Assembly (NCBI GenBank): GCA_951799425.1
Contig: OX637406.1
Coordinates: forward strand, 24,980,390 to 25,044,389
Direction of reading: 5' to 3'
Source of the DNA: Ilex aquifolium
Taxonomy: Eukaryota; Streptophyta; Magnoliopsida; Aquifoliales; Aquifoliaceae
Length of the DNA: 64,000 nt
Positions 47,734 through 59,120 of this stretch are shown piece by piece. Each line of letters begins with the position of its first letter. The first letter of the stretch is position 1. Below the pieces are notes generated by a model that made no database searches, had not been told where the DNA came from, and saw nothing but the letters and a program-made list of their open reading frames with translations. The position numbers and the translations under genes were made by a program.

Positions 47734-49308
47734 TTATTCGACCTGTTTCGTGACCTGCTTTATATCATACACTCAAGTATAAGTGGTCGAATTGTAGTTT
47801 TCTCGATTTAAGTCAAAAATTGATCCCACGAAGAGTTTTAATAATTGGAATTTAAAATAAGAATAGTGAAATTATTATAAAAGCAGTGTAACATGAGATA
47901 GCATGTGGTGTGAGTGAAAAACTGGTAAATAAACTGCATAAATATAATGCATATGTAAACTGGTAAAAAAATAATAATATGAAAGATACCCTTCAGTTCA
48001 AGGATCACATATGCTTTATATTGGTTAAGTACTGAAAATGCCACCTTACAACAATTAACTCCCAAGTCACTGAAAAGTCAACCGGTAAGTCTGATGTATA
48101 TTAAACCATAACACAACAACTGTTTAAGTTAGCTGGTAGGTATATGCAACAATCGAATAATCCCAGTAAACCAGAAGGTCAATCCATTGAGGAGGAATAC
48201 TTGAATTACTCAATTGGAAGTTTTGTACCATGCATCAGTTAAACAATCTTAGTGAACCAGAAGGTCAAGCCATTCATTTGAATCACTTTAGCTATTCAAC
48301 CGGCAGGTTGATGATTCACTGATGACGCAATTCCGGCTTACACGTTGAATCAAAAACATTGGCTATGCCAAGACTTAACCTGTCGATAACTAATCAATCG
48401 AATTTTATGTAAGACCCAATTACGTACATCACTGTATCATGCATGACATAAATAGATAGTATGGTATAGAATATTAAGTACTGCTCGGTGTTCATAACCA
48501 TGAGCATATTATAAATATAATCATCCATTAGTTTAGGGAGATATATATAACACTTAAGCATAATAAACATCAGCATTTCCATAACTTAACCAGTAATATA
48601 CATATGTTCACCCCTCACTAAAGGGTATAAGTAAACAACTCACACCCGTTGCTATAAACAAGCAAGAAGTGCGAGATAGTTTCATTACAATACTAAATAA
48701 AATACAGACACTCCTTCCCTGAGGAATAGTTAAAATACAACCACCTTTAATATCAATTAAGGCACAAAGGTGGCAGAAGTTCAACCCTCCAAGTAGAAAG
48801 GTATCACAGAAATGTAGAAATAACAGAAATTCTGGCTGGAAAGTAGGTTGAGCAGGATCTCTCTTTAGATTCTCTCTAAATCTCCCTTGTACTCTCTTTG
48901 GAATTAGCCTTTAGCTCCCCTCCAATAGCCTCCGGATAGTAATCCTGGCGAACCCTATTTATAGGCCAAGAGAATATGCTGGAATGAAGAAGAAGGTTGT
49001 AATCGCCTTTGGCTACCGTCCGGACACCATCACCACCGTCCGGACGGTGCTAGCCCTCTGGATTGTTGTGGTGATCTTCCACACTATTCTAGCAGGCTAT
49101 TTGTTGGAAATACACTTGCATCCTTTGCTAGTTTAGGCTTTGACAGATTGCACCCCATAATTTCTGCACAAAACCCTAAAATTAACAACATTCCACGCAT
49201 TAACCCTAATTTACGAACTAAGCCTAATTTATGCACAATTCAACTATTTTAACCTACATAATTAACTTATTAATCTACTTTAATTTACACACTAATTAGG
49301 ATTAATCA
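47734..49308 (-). repeat. Athila-2 5' LTR
   Basis: 1575 bp. It aligns with the split 3' LTR at 19717-20814 and 31026-31396. It ends TAATCA, followed by the ATCAT target duplication. TATTTATA (TATAAATA on -) is at 48956-48963, with CCGTCCGGAC palindromes at 49015-49049. Confidence 0.92.
49015..49049 (-). promoter_or_regulatory. CCGTCCGGACGG palindromes of the Athila-2 5' LTR
   Basis: Two CCGTCCGGAC palindromes occur (the second a perfect CACCGTCCGGACGGTG), separated by ACCATCAC, about 50-85 bases upstream of the TATA box in - strand sense. The 3' LTR copy is partly decayed. Confidence 0.75.
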
Positions 49309-49313
49309 ATCAT

Positions 49314-50335
49314 TCATCCCTTTTGCTAGGTTTCCGCACCACTATTCCTTGTCTTTTATGGTCAATCATGGTCAGCTCTCGGAACAACCAAGGTGTGGAA
49401 ATTTTTATCATTTTGCACTGGCTTGGTTAAATGTGTGGCATGGAAATGAATTTTCAACAAGGCTCAAACATGGCACTAAGGACAGAATTTCACAAGAAAA
49501 AGGCTAAGGCTCAAAGAAATAAAAAATGGCCTAAGATCATCTCTTGATAAGGATGGGGGAGCATTATGCATTTCAAGACAAGTCAATCAACTACCGAAAT
49601 GCACTTTAACCAAAACAGGCATAATGAGATTATTGAACAAATTTGAAATATGAAGAATTGTTCCTTGAGTAAATGTAAGTTCCCTTCAACAAGGATTGAC
49701 ACTGAAGCTCTCATGGGTACTTATTCATCTCCACTATTCATGTCAAGCTCTAAAATGTGAACTCAATCCGTAAATTGTAGAAATTACACATTCAAGGTGC
49801 ACTTATGGGTGAGTTCAAAAGCAAACACATATGTGATACTCTTAGCAATAGGATAAACTTCTATAATGCTCTCATGTATCCAAAGTTCAAAGCAACGATC
49901 AACACATCAAAAAGCCCACAATACTTTGAATAAGAGAATATGGTTCAAAATTCAGATAGATTTCACAAAAATTTTCAAATTTTCCACATATTTTGCAACT
50001 ATTCTACCAAAATTAGGTCAAATATGTGAATGGTGAATTTCACCACAAAATGGTATCATCAAAAAAAAATTTTCACAAAAAAATTGTGTATCATACAAAA
50101 TGGTGCACCTCCCCCCCCAACTTGATTCATGCACTGTCCTCAATGCAACAAAAAAGATATGGTATGCAATGATGAAATAGGGTTAGAGAATACCTTGCAT
50201 GGAGCTTTTGACAAAAACACCGTATCTGCACATTAAAAGAACGAAAACTACACAACGATGAAAGTAAGTAAACAAAATAACTTAGAAATTAAATAATAAA
50301 AGAAAGCGACTGTACACTAAAATCTACATGAACAG
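49314..50335 (-). other. Athila-1 3' noncoding region, right part
   Basis: No gene seen. Near 50105-50150 the - strand reads TTGAGGACAGTGCATG and a G-rich tract, the conserved post-pol motif of Athila elements. It continues leftward beyond Athila-2 at 19711. Confidence 0.65.
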
Positions 50336-51480
50336 TTAAACCTCCAAAAGGTCCGGGTAAACCGGATCCACCAACTCTTCCTCCACCTTTTGACCCTCAA
50401 AACCCTCGAAGAATGGCTTAAGTCTTTTGGCCATTGACCTTGAATGTTTTACCATCCTCAGGGTTTGTGATTTCCACGGCTCCATTGGGTAGGCCACCTT
50501 GACAAGATAGGGGTCATCCCAACGAGAACAGAGTTTTCCTTGGAAGATAGAGAGTCGAGAATTATACAAGAGCACTTTTTGTCCGGGCTCAAATGATTTC
50601 CTTAAAATGGATTTATCATGAAAAATCTTAGCCCTGTCTTTTGAAATTCTTGAGCTCTAGTATGCATCTCTACGGATCTCCTCCAACTCATTCAACTCCA
50701 GCTTCCTATTCTCTCCGGCTATTCTCAAGTTAAAGTTCAAGGTCTTGATGGCCCAATAAGCCTTGTGTTCCATTTCTACCGGCAAATGACAAGCATTGCC
50801 ATAGACTAGCCTATAGGGTGACATATCTAGAATAGTCTTCTAAGTAGTGCGGTAAGCCCATAGGGTATCGGTCAACCTAAGTGACCAATCTTTCCTATTA
50901 GGGTTCACCTTTTCTTTAGGATGTTCTTGATCTCCCTATTGGCCAACTCGGCTTGGCCATTGGTATGTCGGTGATAAGCGGTGGACACTTTATGTGTGAC
51001 GCCATACTTATGCATTAAGGATGCAAATGGCCTATTGCAGAAATGAGAACCACTGTCACTTATCATTGCTCGAGGCATCCCAAACCTCGAAAAAATGTTT
51101 TCTTTGAGAAATTTGACCACGACCCGGTGGTCATTGGTCTTATTTGGGATAACCTTTACCAATTTTGACACATAGTCCACCACCAACAAAATATAAAGGT
51201 AGCCAAAAGACATAGGGAATGGACCTATGAATTCAATGCCCCAACAATCGAGTATCTCAATTACTAACACGGGGGACAAGGCATCATATTCCTACGGGTC
51301 ACACTACCCAATCTTTGGCACCTATGGCATTCCTTGCAAAATGAAACCCAATCCTTAATTAAAGATGGCCAATAAAAACCCGATTGCAAAACCTTAGCTG
51401 AAGTCGTTTTGGAAGAGAAGTTTCCACCGCACGCTTTTGAAATGGCATAATGCAAGGACATCCCGTTGTTCATTTTCAAG
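50336..51480 (-). pseudogene. Athila-1 integrase remnant
   Basis: It reads the zinc-binding part ('CKECHRCQRLGSVTRRN'), the core ('DCWGIEFIGPFPMSFGYLYI', 'AMISDSGSHFCN', 'YHRHTNGQAELANREIKNIL', which hold the D, D and E region) and the C-terminal part ('LYNSRLSIFQGKLCSRWDDP'). It is broken in a few places. Confidence 0.87.
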
Positions 51481-52960
51481 TACGCATCCCCTAATGAGTT
51501 GGTCAGAGCAGTATTTGAACAAGTACAGGTTGTCGAAGTAAAAGTACTTCACATCCGCCATAAATCTCTGTCTATCCTCCGGGTTCCAGTGTGGTGGAAT
51601 TTGTCTTGTAGCAAGATAATTGCAAATGTCAGCATACCAAAGACAAACAGAATGAATGGAAAATAAATGCTCATCAGGAAAAGAGTCAGGGATAGGAATA
51701 TGCTCTTCGGCATCTTTAACTACAAGTCGGGACAAATGGTCCTCCACCACGTTCTCAACTGCATTTTTGTCTTTCATTGTCAAGTTGAATTCTTGTAGGA
51801 AGAGGATCCGCCTAATGAGTCTCGGTTTTGCATGCTGCTTTGACAAAAGATACTTCAAAACAGAATGATCAGTGTAGACTACAATAGGTGAACCAATGGT
51901 GTAAGATCAAAATTTATCCAATGTAAATACTACGGCTAGCAACTCTTTTTCGGTAGTAGTGTAATTCATTTGTGCGTCATTTAGAGTCTTACTAGCGTAG
52001 TATATTACATATGGTCCATTGTCTTCCCGTTGACCAAGCACAGCATTGACCGCGTAATCACTCGCGTCGCACATGAGCTCAAATGGTAAGTCCCACTTGG
52101 GTGGTCGCATAATTGGAGGTGTAGTGAGCATGATTTTGAGTTTTTTAAATGATGCCTCACAATTATTTGACCACACAAATGGGACATCTTTGGAAATTAA
52201 ATTGGTCAAGGGTCATGCCAATGCACTAAAATCTTGTATAAAATGACGGTAAAAACCAGCATGGTCAAGAAACGACTTGATGTCTTTGACGAATTTCGGT
52301 GTGGGGAGGTTGGAAATTGCATCAACCTTGGATTTGTCGACTTCAATCCCCTTTGCCGAAACGATGTGCCCAAGCACTATCCCTTGTGTCACCATGAAGT
52401 GGTGCTTCTCCTAGTTGAGAATCAAATTCTTCTCCTCACATCTCTCAAGTACTCTCTCCAAGCTCTCCAAACAACCTTCAAATGAGTCCCCAAATACGAA
52501 AAATTCATCTATAAAGACTTCCACAATTTTCTCCACCATATCGCTGAAAATTCCCATCACACATCTTTGAAACGTCCCCAGGCCATTACATAACCCAAAT
52601 GGCATTCGGCAATAAGCGGCATTCGGCGATAAGCGAACGTGCCGAAGGGACACGCGAATGTAGTCTTCTCTTGGTCTTCCAAAGTGATCTCAATTTGATT
52701 GTAGCTGGAGTAGCCATCCAAGAAACAATAAAACAAGTGTCCGACTACTCTTTCCAATACTTGGTCGAGAAATGGCAAAGGGAAGTGATCCTTTGTTGTG
52801 CAAGAGTTGAGTTTCCGATAGTCAATACAAACTCTCCATCCGCTGACTACTCTAGTCAGAATCAACTCATTGTCCTCATTTGCAACCACGGTGACTGGAA
52901 ATATGATGCCCACATCAAGTAGTTTCAGTACCTCATCCCTCACCACATCCTTCATGATAG
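51481..52960 (-). pseudogene. Athila-1 reverse transcriptase and RNase H remnant
   Basis: RT blocks include 'VCIDYRKLNSCTTKDHFPLP' and 'FYCFLDGYSSYNQIEI', then a catalytic-site block with FIDEFFVFGDS. RNase H reads 'CDASDYAVNAVLGQREDNG' and '[20 protein letters not shown]'. It is broken in several places. Confidence 0.86.
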
Positions 52961-54135
52961 GATTTAGCCTTCTTTGTGGTTGTTGGGACGGCTTGCAGTC
53001 TTTTTATAGGTAGATACGGTGTGTGCAAATGAGGGGGCTTATCCCCTTGATATCGGCAATCGTCCAACCAATTGCTCTCTTGTGCCTCTTCAACACTTTC
53101 AATAGATCCTCTTCTTGTTTCGGCTCCAATGAAGAACTTATTACTACGGGGAATGTTTTGTTCTCCACGAGAAAAGCATACTTGAGAGTAGAAGGTAGTG
53201 GCTTCAACTCTAAGGTGGGTGTTTTTTCAGTGGATGGAAAATTTCTCTTCTCTTGTTATGGAAGCTTCTCAAATGTTGGGGTTTATTTTTCTACCTTTTA
53301 AACCTTCCGGCTCCTCTTGATTAACAATCTCCTCCTCCCCGAACTTCAAAGTGCTCAATAGCTCCAAGTGATCCTCCAACAAGGTGTCAATCCAATTGAT
53401 CTCATGTACTTCTTCGTCATCACCCGGTTGCTTGCACAAGTTGAACACGTTGAGTTCCATTGTCATATTCTCGAAAGCAAGCTTCATTAGTCCATTCCTA
53501 CAATTAATCTCGGCATTAGACGTAGCAAGGAACGACCTAACTAGTATAATAGAAATTTGTGAGCTAGGGTTAACAACTGGCTGAGTATCAAGTACCATAA
53601 AATCAACAGGGAAATAGAAATTATCAACTTGAACTAAGACATCTTCAACTACTCCCCTCGGTGTTCTAACACTTCGATCCGCCAATTCAAGAGTGATTGG
53701 AGTTGGCTTCAACTCTTCAAGTTGAAGTTGTTGGTATGCTGAATAGGGTAGGTGATTAACATTTGCCCCTAAGTCAAGAAGTATTTGCTCCACCCGATAA
53801 TTTTTGATTGTGATAGCAATGGTTGGGCAGCCGAGGTCTATGAACTTTGGAGGTATGTTGGTCCTCAAGATTGAGCTCACTTATTTGGTGAGGAATGCCT
53901 TCTTGTGCACATTTAATTTCCTATTCACGGTACACAAATCTTTCAAAATCTTTGCATATGAAGGGATTTGATTTATGGCATCGAGGAGTGGGATGTTGAT
54001 TTTCACCTGCTTAAACATTTCAATAATGTCAGAATAGTTAGCCACCTTCACGAGTGGCTTTAAACGTTGGGGAAAAGGGGTTGGAATGGGACATGCATGC
54101 ACATTAACATCAACAATTTTTTCTTTCTTACTCAC
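52961..54135 (-). pseudogene. Athila-1 protease and linker
   Basis: It contains 'VKINIPLLDAINQIPSYAKI', the retropepsin block DLGANVNHLPYS, 'VDNFYFPVDFMVLDTQPVVN' and the linker to RT ('TIADIKGISPLICTHRIYL', about 53010-53065). The protease processes Gag-Pol. Confidence 0.86.
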
Positions 54136-55839
54136 CTCACCCCCCTCGGAATTGTCCTTAATCTCTTTTTCTTTTTCCGATGTGGCTTTGGTGGGACTTT
54201 TGACAAAACAGTTTTGTCAATTTGATTACCACTCCTAAGGGTGGTGACCGCCTTAAGTTTTTCATAACTCTCTTTGGTGGGCTCGAATGACTCTATCACG
54301 TGTTGACCTCTAGGGTTCTCTTGAGATTGAGTAGGAAATTTTCCTTTCTGTTGTTGTGACGACCCTATAGCATTGGTCAATTTCGTGATTTGAGTCTGAA
54401 TGTCATTAAAAGCGGCAGCAGTTTGATTGTTGATGGTGGTTTGGCTTTGAATGAATTAGTGCACGACATTCTCCAAATTTCTTTTATGAGACGGTTGGTA
54501 GGTGGGTGGGTTGGATGGTCCTTGTTGACCAAAACTTTGTGGAGGTGGGTTTTGTGAAAACCCTTGTGGATTGGATAGGGGGTATTGGGAGCTAGATAAA
54601 GGACCTTGACCATGGTATTGATTTTGCTTGGGAGGCATGGGAGGTGAATATGAACTAGACCCGTGAGGAATGGGATTCTCATTCTTCCAACTAAAGTTTG
54701 GGTGATTACTCCAACTCGAATTGTATGTATTAAAGTGTGGGGAGAATGATTGCCTACTTTGATTGAAGGCATTGACTTGCTCATGGTACACCTCTTTAAG
54801 TGCCAGAATGTTGGGGCACTCTGATATGGAATGCTCAACACTTTCAAAAATAGAGCAAAACTCCTCGGTCTTGGAAATGTTGGACACCTCATGTCTCCTA
54901 TTGACCTCTAGAATCTCCACTTTCTGAGACAATTTGGTAATTTTGGAAAGCAAGTCTTCCCGATCCCTTAAATCATACATCCCTCCCCCGCTTGGTTAAT
55001 TACTACCCGGAGAAGACCTCGGTACATTGGCGGGATCCATGATATCCCAAGATTGTGCATTTTGTGCATTTTGTGCCAATTTATTGAAGTACTCTAGTGC
55101 CTCATCGGGATCCTTGTTTAAAAATTCCCCATTGCACATCGTGTCGATGAACTGTCGATGGCCCGGTGTAATCCCTTCGTAGAATAAACTCACCAATTGA
55201 CATGGTTCAAAACCATGATGTGGAATGAATTGTAGTAATTCCTTGTAGCGATCCCAACATTGATAAAATTGCTCATTGGGATTTTCCAAAAAAATTTGGA
55301 TTTTGTTTTTAAGAGCCATGGTCTTGTGCACTAGAAAAAATTTGTTCAAAAACTCAGTAAGCATTGGTGTGCAATAGCTTATTGATCGAGGCTTCAGGGA
55401 ATTCAACCATGTTTTAGCTTTGTCTTTAAGGGAAAAAGGGGAACAATTTCATGCGAGCTATGTCTTCTATGGCATGATTCGTAAGGAAGGTTGAAACTAT
55501 TTCCTCAAATTTCTTAATGTGGAAATAAGGATTTTCTCTTTCAATTCCATGGAATTGAGGAAATAGTTGTAACATTCCCGGTTTAACTAGGAAGGCATGA
55601 GCTTGGACTGGTAAAAGAATGCATGAGAGAGTGGTGCTACGAGTGGGTTGGAGATAATCCCGCATTGACCTCGCCGAATGATCAATTGAGATATTATTTT
55701 CCTCATTCCTAGGAGGGGGAAAATGCATTCGGGGGTTTGGCATTCTAGGGTTTTGCATTCCCCCACCCCTTGGAACATTAGCATCCTCATCCTCAAAGTT
55801 GTCACCGGCATCCTCAGGTGGGTCTTGGTCAAGATTCAT
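54132..55839 (-). pseudogene. Athila-1 gag remnant
   Basis: From 55839 it reads an acidic N-terminus, the gag core ('FHGIERENPYFHIKKFEEIV', 'QFYQCWDRYKELLQFIPHHG', 'FYEGITPGHRQFIDTMCNGE'), a Q/S/P-rich segment and a C-terminal K/R-rich stretch. It is clearly a different Athila subfamily from Athila-0 and Athila-2. Broken in a few places. Confidence 0.85.
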
Positions 55840-56028
55840 ATTAGGTTCTAGGGGTCATCTAACTAATCTATTTTGGTCGTCCAGTCGCCACATGCAAAAA
55901 CAATATATGCAATTGAAATGAAAAGTAAACAAAAGTTTATACAAGGTGCAACGTACCTCGGCCCGTGATGAGAATCACGGGATTTACCTCCGCTATCCGA
56001 AATCACCTTCTAATTCAACGCTTTGCCT

Positions 56029-56046
56029 TCCCTGGCAACGGCGCCA
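56029..56046 (-). other. Athila-1 primer-binding site, tRNA-Asp type
   Basis: The - strand reads TGGCGCCGTTGCCAGGGA, which is 17 of 18 bases of the tRNA-Asp-type site. Confidence 0.87.
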
Positions 56047-56050
56047 AAAA

Positions 56051-56501
56051 TGCTTGGTTTCGTTCACCCTAATCTCCGAACACACACCCGATTGTGTATT
56101 TGTGGCTTATGTGAGTAGGCGAGTCTCACTCTCCCTCGGGTTCGGTGCTAGAAATGGGGAAAACTTGTGTGTGGATGAAAATGTGTGTGTACAAAAATGC
56201 TCTCCAAGCGAAGAGAGACTTTTGAGTGTTATGTTTTACTTGGAATGGGTATTCCAAGGTCATCTCTTCAGGGAAGGAAGGTCGAATTGTGGTGAAGGTG
56301 ATTTTGTAAAAATAGAAAAGTGTAAAATATTGTGAGTTTGTGTTTTGATGAGTGGATTTTTTGATAGAAAAGAGATGAAAACAAGGTTGGCTAATTTGAA
56401 GGGGTCATTCCAATGGGAATTCCAAATCAACACAAAACATTCTTCCAATAGTGTCTCGGTGCTTGATTGATTCGTAGGAAGTGAGAGACTAATGTGGAGG
56501 T
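56051..56501 (-). repeat. Partial Athila-1 5' LTR
   Basis: The edge TGCTTGG follows the primer site by four bases. It is interrupted at 56502 by the young Tekay element; the remainder should lie beyond the window. Confidence 0.75.
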
Positions 56502-57017
56502 TGTAACGCCCTGTATTTTTCTTTTATAAATACGTATATAGATATATATAGTAAATAATTAATGTAAAAATGTGGACATGTGTAATGATGTAAGAATGAG
56601 CTATATGGGTTGTAATAATAGGAGAAATGCTAGAGATGCATATAGATTGGGAAATTTACGTGTCGAAGATGTTTAAACTTGGAAAGGGTGAATAGAAAAG
56701 TTTCTAAAGGTTTTTAGGTCAAAATAATGCTTCCATTGAATCCGGAAGGTCGAACAACCTTGGGAGAGGCAATATGAGGTGTATTGGAAGTTAGGAAGTA
56801 TTCCGGAGTGAAAACACACTTAGAGAAAATTTGGGTAAAAAGGAGTTGGGACACCTTCTAGTATTTTGGTCATAACTTTTTATCCTTATATCCAATTGAT
56901 CTGAAATTTGGACAGTAGATAGTAGACATCTAGGGCTACAAAAGTGTATCTCATGAAAATTTTCCAATTCGACCTCTAAATGGGTCAAAACTGCCCTGGA
57001 AGTTGCAGCAGAAAAAG

Positions 57018-57117
57018 GGTACCGGTACCGGGTACCGGTACCATTCAGTACCGGTACCGAGTACCTGTACTGCGACTCCAGAAAGTTCTGTGTACCGGTA
57101 CTGGGTACCGGTACCAT
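57018..57117 (+). promoter_or_regulatory. GGTACCGGTACC palindrome array of the young Tekay LTR
   Basis: About six GTACCGGTAC-type palindromes (GGTACCGGTACC, GTACCGGTACCG) end 45 bases before TATAAAA. Confidence 0.82.
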
Positions 57118-57161
57118 CCTTCTGACGCCTCTAAACAGTTAAAAGTCGGGATTCTTTGTGT

Positions 57162-57168
57162 TATAAAA
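57162..57168 (+). promoter_or_regulatory. TATA box of the young Tekay LTR
   Basis: TATAAAA is followed within 60 bases by CTCTCTCTTACCCTAACCC and then GAGAGAAAGAGAGAAAG, a typical plant core promoter and leader. Confidence 0.75.
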
Positions 57169-58968
57169 CCCATCCCACATCCCATTTGCCCCATTTCTTC
57201 ATCTCTCTCTTACCCTAACCCTCCTAGAAACCCTTAGAGAGAAAGAGAGAAAGATAAAACTCAAGATCAAAAGGAAAGACAAAGGGTTCACAAGTGATTC
57301 AAGACTCAAACCCTAGGTTTCTTCAAGAGCATAAGGTAGGGGATTTCTTCCTATGTTCTTACATTGAGGCTAGGGCTAAATTATATGTATTCTTTTGGTT
57401 TAAAATCATATGTACTTGCTATTAAATACTTGATTCTTTGTCTCCTTGCATTGATTTCCTTTCTTTTTACATTTTGGTAGTTGGGTAACTATTAAAGCTA
57501 TCTTTTTCACTCTCATCCTTATATACATGATAAGAAATACATGATTCTTGTTCCTCTTGAAATAAATGCCATGTTTTGAACATTGTGATGGTTGGGTAAC
57601 TATTAAATTTCTCTTTTTCATCTTCAAACCTTGGTTTTAAAGAGAAATGGACTTTTCCCTCTATTTTTCCTTGGTATTACTTTCAAAACTTTAGTGTTTG
57701 ATATTGTACACCAAAATGTTACTTATGATGATCTCTTGCTCATTTTCTTCCATCATATTATGAAACATTATATTAGAAATTGTGGAATTTGGTAATTCCT
57801 TGAAATGTTGATGAATTGAGAATATTTTGGTTTCCTCAATTGTATGGTTGTTGTGAGGGACTTGGATTGCCTTCGAGAGATGCCGTAGAGTGTTAGAGGT
57901 TAGTCTACCCCAGTGGGGGTGAGATGGTTTCCTAGCACTTGTAGTGGGTTGTCATTTGGTAATGAAATCACTATCGTTCACTGGAGTTCGAACAAGGGAT
58001 AGTATACTTTTTCCTGGGAAGGGACTCGTCACTGCCATTGGGATGGTAGACGCCCTTTCCTAAAATGCTTGTGAATGTGATTGTGATTGGTGGACTAGGT
58101 ATAATCGTTGGGTAGATTCATGAGAAGCAATCAACATACATGGTACGGGGATGAACCAATATACATGGGATGATGAGTTGGAACGTCTTGGCCGGTGCAT
58201 TGGTATGGGACAATGCATCGGAAGACGCCCTTCCGAATTGGCCTAACTTTGGACACGGTGTATTGTTGTTCAATGTAATTTATTCTTTTACTTGATTGTT
58301 GTTATGGCTTAAACTTGAGATCTATTTAAAATATCCTGCTTTTCCTTCAAAATGGTATATATGCTATTTGTGAAAATGAGACCAACCGTTTTATATGCTT
58401 TTCTAAACCTTGTTTGAGTTGGGAAGATTTTGCTACAGAGCTTCGTGCTCATCCCCTACAATTAATATTTTTCAGATTTGACTTTAGAGGAGGAGCTCGG
58501 TGTGAATGAGCCGGACCTTGGGGAAGCTTCTTTGGAGGGGTACCTGGATCCCGAGTGGGACACTTAGAGATGCCCCTTTTATTTTGTACTAGACTAGGAA
58601 CCAATATGTACAAACATTGTAAAGTCTAGTTTCTTTTGAAATTCCGCTGCAATATATTCATGTAATTCTTTTGGATTGTAATGGCCTTAGTTTGGCTTAT
58701 TCTTTTGGGATGATCGTTGTGGATAGTATATATGGTGAATGAAATATTTTGTTATTGGATGGTTAAATGGACCCTGTGTGGTTAAGTTAATATAATTGCA
58801 CAGGTTGTGATTTTTGGGTGGAGCTTCCTGTACAAAGGAGACTCTGCCCAAATTTTGTTAAAATTAAGAATGTTTCTTATTTGATGGATATATATTTAGT
58901 TGCTCTCATGACATGAATGGTTTCATAGTGTAATTCCGTCCAGGGTGGTATTTGGGGTGTTACAAAGT

Positions 58969-58980
58969 TGGTATCAGAGC
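58969..58980 (+). other. Primer-binding site, tRNA-iMet type
   Basis: TGGTATCAGAGC lies four bases after the LTR end, complementary to the 3' end of initiator tRNA-Met. Confidence 0.92.
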
Positions 58981-59120
58981 CTAGGCTTTAGGTCTTACAT
59001 GGGAGCTGTAGGTTATGGATTTCCACTAGAGATGTAGGTTTAGGGTGAAGGAAATTATTAAGTTCAATTTTGTATATGTCTTGTACTTAAATCAAGACAT
59101 CCTACATATCACTTTAGTTT

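Larger units (their letters stand above)
19717..49308 (-). mobile_element. Athila-2 with nested Tekay-type insertions, target duplication ATCAT
   Basis: ATCAT at 19712-19716 and again at 49309-49313 brackets two matching LTRs. On the - strand: 5' LTR (49308-47734), primer site, gag, protease, RT, RNase H, integrase, a 3' region, a purine tract (31412-31397) and the 3' LTR (31396-19717, split by 20815-31020). Its internal region also holds the 32276-41889 complex. The coding region is broken in roughly ten or more places. Confidence 0.9.
14222..56501 (-). mobile_element. Athila-1: outer Athila element of the nest, split by later insertions
   Basis: The element's own sequence lies at 14222-15279, 17282-19711 and 49314-56501. 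In between sit a solo LTR (15285-17276) and Athila-2 (19717-49308), each bounded by a 5-bp target duplication. On the - strand: partial 5' LTR (56501-56051), primer site, gag, protease, RT, RNase H, integrase, a long 3' region with an ORF, a purine tract and the 3' LTR edge (14651). The 5' LTR is itself interrupted by the young Tekay element at 56502. It has roughly a dozen breaks plus the insertions. Confidence 0.8.
56502..58964 (+). repeat. 5' LTR of the young Tekay element
   Basis: TGTAACGCCC...TTTGGGGTGTTACA, 2463 bp. In order: a palindrome array (57018-57117), TATA (57162), AACCCT and GAGA-rich leader, then two imperfect copies of a segment of about 110 bp with GGTTGGGTAACTATTAAA (57478-57660). 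The transcript start is probably shortly after 57190. Confidence 0.93.

Noticed and set aside
51466-51868. Small + strand frames opposite Athila-1 integrase/RNase H
   Set aside because: They are shadows of the - strand coding remnant.
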